This document shows, one piece after another, positions 59,692-64,000 of a stretch of 64,000 bases of DNA. A program made the position numbers and the translations under genes. Source of the stretch: Trebonia sp963822615 (GTDB lineage Bacteria; Actinomycetota; Actinomycetes; Streptosporangiales; Streptosporangiaceae); the NCBI GenBank assembly GCA_963822615.1, contig CAWGIM010000027.1:1-64000 (forward strand), given 5' to 3'. Within the stretch, counting starts at the first letter, position 1. Each line of letters starts with the position of its first letter. A model generated the notes under the pieces. It saw nothing but the letters and a program-made list of their open reading frames with translations, did not search any database and had not been told where the DNA came from.

Positions 59692-59778
59692 CTTTTTACC
59701 CTTCGCATCGCATAGACCAGGGAATTGTATAACTATTTGGGCAGGTGGTAAAGGAGGGCACCAGGGTCCTTGGTCCCT

Positions 59779-59820
59779 GCCAGCTCCGCCTTAGTCCCCC
59801 GCCAGCTCCGGCTTACTCCG
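59779..59820. repeat. 20-bp direct repeat around a stop codon
   Basis: GCCAGCTCCGCCTTAGTCCC (59779-59798) and GCCAGCTCCGGCTTACTCCG (59801-59820) have a 22-bp period. The TAA stop of the SnoaL-like gene (minus strand, 59813-59815) is inside one copy. Confidence 0.75.
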
Positions 59821-60310
59821 GCAGCAGGACCGGTTTGTGGTGGTTCATGGTGCCGTACCAGGGGGGCGGCGGGTCGAGCCGCGGCGGGATGGGCGTGCCG
59901 ATCCAGGTGGCGACGTCGGCCCGCTCGCTGATCCGCCAGCCGTCGTCCTGCTTGACCAGCCGGTCCTGGTAGAAGCCGCCGAGCACCATCATGTCCTCGC
60001 CGCCGGCCGGGCTGACGGTCGTGTGGTAGGCGATGAAGTAGGTGACGGCGCGGGCGGTCTGCCCGCTGATCTGCGCGTAGTGGGTCGTCATGTTGTGCTG
60101 CAGGCCCGCGTAGCGTGACAGCCCGTTACTGAGCCAGGCCACGGTGGTCTCCAGGTCGGCCCGGGCCCCGCCGAACTCGGTGTAGTCGCACACGCAGTCG
60201 GCGGTGAACAGCTCACGGAACGCCTTCCAGTCGCCGCTGTCGCAGGCGAGGGCGTAGCGGTCCATCAGCAGCCTGATCTCCGCGCGGTCGCAGGCCTCGG
60301 ATACCTCCAT
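59813..60310 (-). CDS. SnoaL/NTF2-like family protein
   Basis: A 165-residue protein of the NTF2 fold (EIRLLMDRYALACDSGDWKAFRELFTADCVCDY in parts; ATYFIAYHTTV-like core; WRISERADVATW). The family includes ketosteroid isomerases, dehydratases and small ring-hydroxylating subunits. Its ATG overlaps the ALDH stop by one base, so they are co-translated. The exact reaction is unknown. Confidence 0.8.
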   Translation of the reverse strand: MEVSEACDRAEIRLLMDRYALACDSGDWKAFRELFTADCVCDYTEFGGARADLETTVAWLSNGLSRYAGLQHNMTTHYAQISGQTARAVTYFIAYHTTVSPAGGEDMMVLGGFYQDRLVKQDDGWRISERADVATWIGTPIPPRLDPPPPWYGTMNHHKPVLLPE

Positions 60311-61782
60311 CAGCGGGCGCTCCAGATCATGCTCTTGGAGAGCAGGAACTCTTCCAGGCCGGCCTCGCCCCGCTCCACCCCGAGGCCGCTGGCCTTGTAG
60401 CCGCCGAACGGGGTGTGCGGGCTGGAGCCGGCCCCGCCGCCGTTGATGTAGACCAGGCCGGCCCGGATGCGGGTGCCGACGCGGTACGCGTGCACCGGGT
60501 CGGCCGACCAGACGCCGGCCGCCAGGCCGAACTCGCTGTCGTTGGCGAGGCGGATCGCCTCCGCCTCGTCCTTGAACGGGATCACCACGCCGACCGGGCC
60601 GAAGAACTCCTTCTGGGCGACCGTCATCGAGTTGTCGACGTCGACGAACAGGGTCGGCTCGACGAAGAAGCCCCGGTCGAGGCCGGCCGGGCGCCCGCCG
60701 CCGTAGGCGATCTGCGCCCCCTCGTCCCGCCCGGCCTGGATGAGGCCTTCCACCTTGGCCCGCTGGGCGGCGCTGATCAGCGGCCCCATCGTCGTCGCGG
60801 GGTCAGCCGGGTCGCCCACCTTGACCGCGTCCAGGGCCGTCTTCACCTGGCCGACCAGGTCGTCGAAGAGCGACTCGTGCACCAGCGTGCGGGTCAGCAG
60901 CGAGCAGCCCTGCCCCGCCTGCGCGGTCATGTTCACCGCCACGTTGGGCACCACCCGGCTGAGGTCGGCGCCCGGCAGGACGATGTTGGCCGACTTGCCG
61001 CCCAGTTCGAGCAGCACCTTCTTCAGGGTGGGGGCGGCCTGGGTGTAAACCTGGCGGCCGACCGCGTCCGAGCCGGTGAAGCTGATCATGTCCACCCCGG
61101 GGTGGCTGGTCAGCGCCTGGCCCGCGGCGATGTCGCCGGTGACGATGTTCAGCACCCCCGGCGGCAGGCCGGCCGCGTCCGCGACCTCGCCGAGCACGAA
61201 CGTCTCGAGCGGGGTGGTAGGGGCTGGCTTGAGCACCACCGTGCAGCCGCTGGCCAGCGCGGGCGCCAGCTTGACCAGGTTCAGCAGGGTGGGGGCGTTG
61301 TAGGCCGACACCAGCGCCGCGACGCCGTACGGCTCACGGCGGACCACGCCCTGGGCGAGCGACGAGCCGAACGTGCCGCCGCCGTAGGTGGGCGCCATCG
61401 GCTGCTCGAACCGGTACTGCGGCAGCACCCGCTCGGCCATGTCCCTGAAGTGCTGCATCGGCAGGCCGACCTGGAGGAACTCGGCCCAGGCACGGGTCGA
61501 GCCGACCTCGAGCACGTTGAGGTTGACCAGGTCGGCGGTGCGCGCCTCCAGCTCGTCGGCGAACCGGAGCAGGATGGCCGCGCGCTCGCGGGCCGTCAGC
61601 CACGGCCACGGGCCCTCGTCGAACGCGCGCCGGGCGGCCGCGACCGCGCGGTCGATGTCGGCCACGGTCCCCTCCGGGACCGTGCCGATCGCCTCCTCGG
61701 TGGCCGGGTTGAGCACGGTCAGCTGGGAGTCGCCGTCGCTGGGGGTCCACGCCCCGTCGATGTAGAGCTGGTAGGAGATCAT
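60310..61782 (-). CDS. NAD(P)-dependent aldehyde dehydrogenase
   Basis: A 490-residue ALDH from ATG 61782 (MISYQLYIDGAWTPS), preceded by GAAGGG. The general base is Glu259 (LELGGK), the nucleophile Cys293 (GQGCSLLTR), and the end reads FGGYKASGLGVERG. It follows the VOC gene and overlaps the SnoaL-like gene by one base. Third ALDH of the window, each paired with a mycofactocin-type SDR. Confidence 0.9.
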   Translation of the reverse strand: MISYQLYIDGAWTPSDGDSQLTVLNPATEEAIGTVPEGTVADIDRAVAAARRAFDEGPWPWLTARERAAILLRFADELEARTADLVNLNVLEVGSTRAWAEFLQVGLPMQHFRDMAERVLPQYRFEQPMAPTYGGGTFGSSLAQGVVRREPYGVAALVSAYNAPTLLNLVKLAPALASGCTVVLKPAPTTPLETFVLGEVADAAGLPPGVLNIVTGDIAAGQALTSHPGVDMISFTGSDAVGRQVYTQAAPTLKKVLLELGGKSANIVLPGADLSRVVPNVAVNMTAQAGQGCSLLTRTLVHESLFDDLVGQVKTALDAVKVGDPADPATTMGPLISAAQRAKVEGLIQAGRDEGAQIAYGGGRPAGLDRGFFVEPTLFVDVDNSMTVAQKEFFGPVGVVIPFKDEAEAIRLANDSEFGLAAGVWSADPVHAYRVGTRIRAGLVYINGGGAGSSPHTPFGGYKASGLGVERGEAGLEEFLLSKSMIWSAR

Positions 61783-61784
61783 CG

Positions 61785-62237
61785 TTACTGCCCTTCCGCC
61801 ATGTCGCCGAGCCGCTTGAGGGTTGCCGCGACCATCGTCGACTCCAGGTACTCGACCCGGACGCCGTGCAGGGCGGCCGGGCGGGTGAAGATCACCCGGG
61901 GGCGGCCGCCGTCCCCCGCCACCAGGGTGTCGGCCTCGCCGCCGAACAGCTCGCACTGGCCGGGCACGTCGGGGTGGCCGTAGCCGATGTGGTGCAGGCC
62001 CTCGCCCTGGCCGGGGCCCCAGGTGCCGTCGCCGACCATCTCGACCAGCTCAAGCAGCGGCGGGCCGTCCAGCGAGTAGCAGTAGCGGTTCTTCTCGCCC
62101 GACACCACCGTGCCGGTGCGGACCGGCTCGAACCGCACGCCGAGCAGCCGGCCGAAGTCCTCGGTGGCCTGCTCGATGTCGCGGACCAGGATCCCGACGT
62201 GGAAGAAGGGGACGTGCGCGGGCTGTCCGGTCGTCAC
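61785..62237 (-). CDS. VOC/glyoxalase superfamily protein
   Basis: A 150-residue VOC protein (FFHVGILVRDIEQATEDF, GLHHIGYGHPDV, GVRVEYLES), paralogous to those at 52702 and 53876. Its stop is 2 nt before the ALDH start. The pairing of a VOC protein with an amidohydrolase is seen here and at 46-55 kb only loosely. Confidence 0.82.
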   Translation of the reverse strand: MTTGQPAHVPFFHVGILVRDIEQATEDFGRLLGVRFEPVRTGTVVSGEKNRYCYSLDGPPLLELVEMVGDGTWGPGQGEGLHHIGYGHPDVPGQCELFGGEADTLVAGDGGRPRVIFTRPAALHGVRVEYLESTMVAATLKRLGDMAEGQ

Positions 62238-62247
62238 GAGACGCTCC

Positions 62248-63111
62248 TCACTGGCCGGGGAGGGCCGGGACGTGCTTGAGGGCCGCCCCGCCGTCCACCC
62301 GCATCTGCATGCCGGTCACGTAGCGGGCGTCGTCGGAGGCCAGGAACACCACCATCGCGCTGATGTCACGCGGCTCGACCCAGGAGATCGGCAGCGGGAA
62401 CATCGCGGCCGAGGCCGGCTCGAAGTCTTCCCGCGAGATTTCCTCCAGGTCGGGCCGGAAGATCTTGTACATCGGCCGGTTGTGCAGCATGTCGGTGTTC
62501 GCGTTGCCGGGGTGGACGGCGTTGACCCGGATCGACTCCGGCGCCAGCGTCTGCGCCAGGTCGTGCACGAACCGGGCCACCTCGCGCTTGGACAGCGCGT
62601 AGCCCGCGCCGCCCGCGCCCTGCAGGGTCAGGTCGGTCGCGCCGCGGAACATCGCCCCGATCGAGCCGGTGACGATGATCGACGCGCCCGCTCCCAGGTG
62701 CGGGTAGCTGGCGGTGACCAGGTTGACCGCGCCGAGGTAGTTGACGTTGAGCGCGTCCAGGAACGCGCCCCCGCGCTGGCCGGGCCCGAGCGGGGCGATG
62801 CCCGCGTTGGCCACCACGATGTCCAGCCGGCCGAGCTCGCTCACCCCCGCCTCGACCGCCTCCCGCACCTGGGACGGCTCGCGGACGTCGGCCACCGCGG
62901 TCACCGCCCGGCGGTCCAGCTTCTCCACCAGCCGCCGGGTCTCCTCCAGGTCTTCCGGTGTGGCCAGCGGGTAGTGGTTGTTCTCGATGTCGGCGCAGAT
63001 GTCGAGCGCGATGATGTCCGCGCCCTCCGCCGCCAGTGACACCGCGTGACTGCGGCCCTGCCCGCGCGCCGCGCCGGACACGACCGCGACCTTGCCGTCG
63101 AGCTTTCCCAT
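62248..63111 (-). CDS. mycofactocin-coupled-type SDR oxidoreductase
   Basis: About 287 residues from ATG 63111 (MGKLDGKVAVVSGAARGQGRSHA), preceded by GGGAGC. DICADIE, YPLATPEDLEETRRLVEKLDRR (in parts) and catalytic YALSK place it in the subfamily. First gene of the seven-gene minus-strand operon that ends at 55547. An ATG at 63144 would add 11 residues. The 63112-63217 spacer holds an AT-rich promoter patch (about 63155-63180). Confidence 0.9.
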   Translation of the reverse strand: MGKLDGKVAVVSGAARGQGRSHAVSLAAEGADIIALDICADIENNHYPLATPEDLEETRRLVEKLDRRAVTAVADVREPSQVREAVEAGVSELGRLDIVVANAGIAPLGPGQRGGAFLDALNVNYLGAVNLVTASYPHLGAGASIIVTGSIGAMFRGATDLTLQGAGGAGYALSKREVARFVHDLAQTLAPESIRVNAVHPGNANTDMLHNRPMYKIFRPDLEEISREDFEPASAAMFPLPISWVEPRDISAMVVFLASDDARYVTGMQMRVDGGAALKHVPALPGQ

Positions 63112-63217
63112 GTGCGCTCCCGGAGAACGGGGCACGTCCGTCACGTGTCCCTCTGTTCAGCATAATCAGTGAACCAATTTAACCCGCCGGCGAGCAGAAC
63201 GTAAGAGCGGGCTCTGA

Positions 63218-64000
63218 CTACGCGGGAGCGGGCGGGCCGGCCGCCACCGCCCGCAGGGCCGGGCCGGCCCAGGCGGGGCGGGCGATCAGCAGGTCCGGCA
63301 GGTAGGGGTTGGCGTTGTTGTAGGTCAGCGGGGAACCGTCGAGCCGCGAGGCGTGCAGCCCGTGGGCGAGCGCGACCGCGACCGGGGCGGCGCTGTCCCA
63401 CTCGTACTGCCCGCCGCTGTGCGCGTAGATGTCGGCCTCGCCGCGGACCACCGCCAGGGCCTTGAACCCGGCCGAGCCGAGCGGCACCGGCTCGGCCCCG
63501 AGCTCCCGGCCGATGACCTCGGCCGACCAGCCGGGGCGGGTCCGGCTGACCGCCAGCCGGGGGCGGTCGCCCGGGCTGAACTGGCCAGCCGGGGCCGGGT
63601 CGGTGCCCGGGGCGGTCGACCAGACCTGGTGCAGGGCCGGCAGCGCGACCGCCCCGGCGACCGGGAAGCCGTCGATGACCAGCGCCACGTGCACCGCCCA
63701 GTCGACCCGGGGCGGCTCGCCGAACTCGCGGGTGCCGTCCAAGGGGTCGACGATCCACACCCGGCGGGCGGCCAGCCGGACCGACGAGTCGGCCCCTTCT
63801 TCCGACAGCACCGCGTCGGCCGGGCGGTGCGCGGCCAGCTCGGCCACCATGAGCTCGTGCGAGCGGCGGTCGCCTTCCTTACGGAGCTGGTCCGGGCTGA
63901 GCTGGTTCGGGCTGAGCTGGTTCGGGCTGGGCTGGTCCGGGCTGGGCTGGTCCGGGTGGGCGCCGAAGGACGCGCGCAGCTCGCGCAGCAGCGCGGCCGA
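63218..64000 (-). CDS. cysQ: CysQ-like inositol monophosphatase family phosphatase, 5' end outside window
   Basis: Minus-strand partial gene. The metal site DPLDGTREF, the SEEGAD segment upstream and the late WDSAAPVAVA match 3'(2'),5'-bisphosphate nucleotidase/inositol phosphatase proteins of the CysQ type, which clear PAP in sulfate assimilation. The frame extends to the window edge (SAALLRELRASFGAHPDQP...). Between that part and KEGDRRSHELM there is a repeat insert absent from usual homologues. It stops 73 nt upstream of the window's last operon start region. Confidence 0.82.
   Translation of the reverse strand, partial: SAALLRELRASFGAHPDQPSPDQPSPNQLSPNQLSPDQLRKEGDRRSHELMVAELAAHRPADAVLSEEGADSSVRLAARRVWIVDPLDGTREFGEPPRVDWAVHVALVIDGFPVAGAVALPALHQVWSTAPGTDPAPAGQFSPGDRPRLAVSRTRPGWSAEVIGRELGAEPVPLGSAGFKALAVVRGEADIYAHSGGQYEWDSAAPVAVALAHGLHASRLDGSPLTYNNANPYLPDLLIARPAWAGPALRAVAAGPPAPA
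63886..63960 (-). repeat. 15-bp in-frame tandem repeat (SPDQP/SPNQL), five copies
   Basis: Five 15-bp units (GCTGGTCCGGGCTGA and variants on the + strand) encode SPNQL/SPDQP-type pentapeptides inserted near the N-terminus of the CysQ-like protein. The frame is preserved. Confidence 0.88.

Overview
The window is very GC-rich and densely coded. GTG starts are frequent, many genes overlap by 4 nt (ATGA/GTGA), and there are two DUF222-HNH endonuclease proteins. Its catabolic gene content (class III CoA-transferases, DUF35/thiolase pairs, MaoC pairs, P450 with 3Fe-4S ferredoxin, SDRs of the mycofactocin-coupled type) is typical of a soil actinomycete. I cannot name the genus. No tRNA, rRNA, integrase, transposase, CRISPR array or phage gene was seen. 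Most of the window reads as one large catabolic region for a hydrophobic, oxygenated, CoA-activated substrate (steroid-, terpenoid- or aromatic-like); the substrate itself cannot be read from the sequence.

Layout. 0.15-3.8 kb: tenA, a decayed dihydrofolate-reductase-family gene, and a DUF222-HNH protein. 3.8-6.2 kb: ALDH and mycofactocin-type SDR (-). 6.5-10.9 kb: KAS III-like enzyme, enoyl-CoA hydratase, TIM-barrel isomerase and acyl-CoA ligase (+), converging on a second acyl-CoA ligase and an alpha/beta hydrolase (-). 13.6-15.4 kb: msrB, LMW phosphatase-like and SRPBCC genes, then a Ser/Thr kinase fragment. 15.4-22.3 kb: an eight-gene overlapping minus-strand operon (amidohydrolase, Ltp2-like thiolase, DUF35 protein, 74-aa protein, SDR, isomerase, ADH, hydrolase), divergent from a TetR gene. 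23.1-30.5 kb: split-barrel oxidase, amidohydrolase, then a MaoC pair, SDR, a double CoA-transferase apparently broken by one base, and a DUF2889 protein. 30.7-35.7 kb: SDR, ferredoxin, P450 and ADH (-), divergent from an ALDH. 35.8-42.4 kb: two SDRs, SRPBCC, two P450s and a lipoprotein binding protein (-), divergent from SDR, ferredoxin, SDR and hydrolase (42.6-45.6 kb, +). 45.6-50.9 kb: IclR regulator, VOC protein, Rieske oxygenase, HepT-like remnant, and a 6PGDH-like/CMD fusion. 51.1-52.7 kb: second DUF222-HNH protein. 52.7-55.0 kb: two VOC proteins and a dienelactone hydrolase, divergent from a cupin. 55.5-63.1 kb: SDR, VOC, ALDH, SnoaL-like, amidohydrolase, DUF35-thiolase fusion and CoA-transferase (-). 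The right edge cuts a CysQ-like phosphatase.

How the genes could work together (inference): P450s with small 3Fe-4S ferredoxins, or the Rieske enzyme, oxygenate the substrate. Mycofactocin-type SDRs and ADHs oxidise alcohols, and ALDHs give acids. Ligases or CoA-transferases make CoA esters. Enoyl-CoA hydratase and MaoC enzymes hydrate, and thiolase/DUF35 pairs cleave by retro-aldol or thiolysis. Amidohydrolases, VOC proteins, dienelactone hydrolase and cupin handle ring fission or decarboxylation. TetR and IclR proteins are the visible regulators.

Most notable observations: two genes whose best start is AUC; a 286-bp perfectly identical tract shared by two otherwise divergent P450 genes; a 17-bp motif shared by the IclR promoter and the 42.5-kb divergent promoter; an array of TTCCGG-type palindromes before the VOC and Rieske genes; an apparent single-base break of a double CoA-transferase inside a tandem repeat; and short tandem duplications that repeatedly sit at stop codons.
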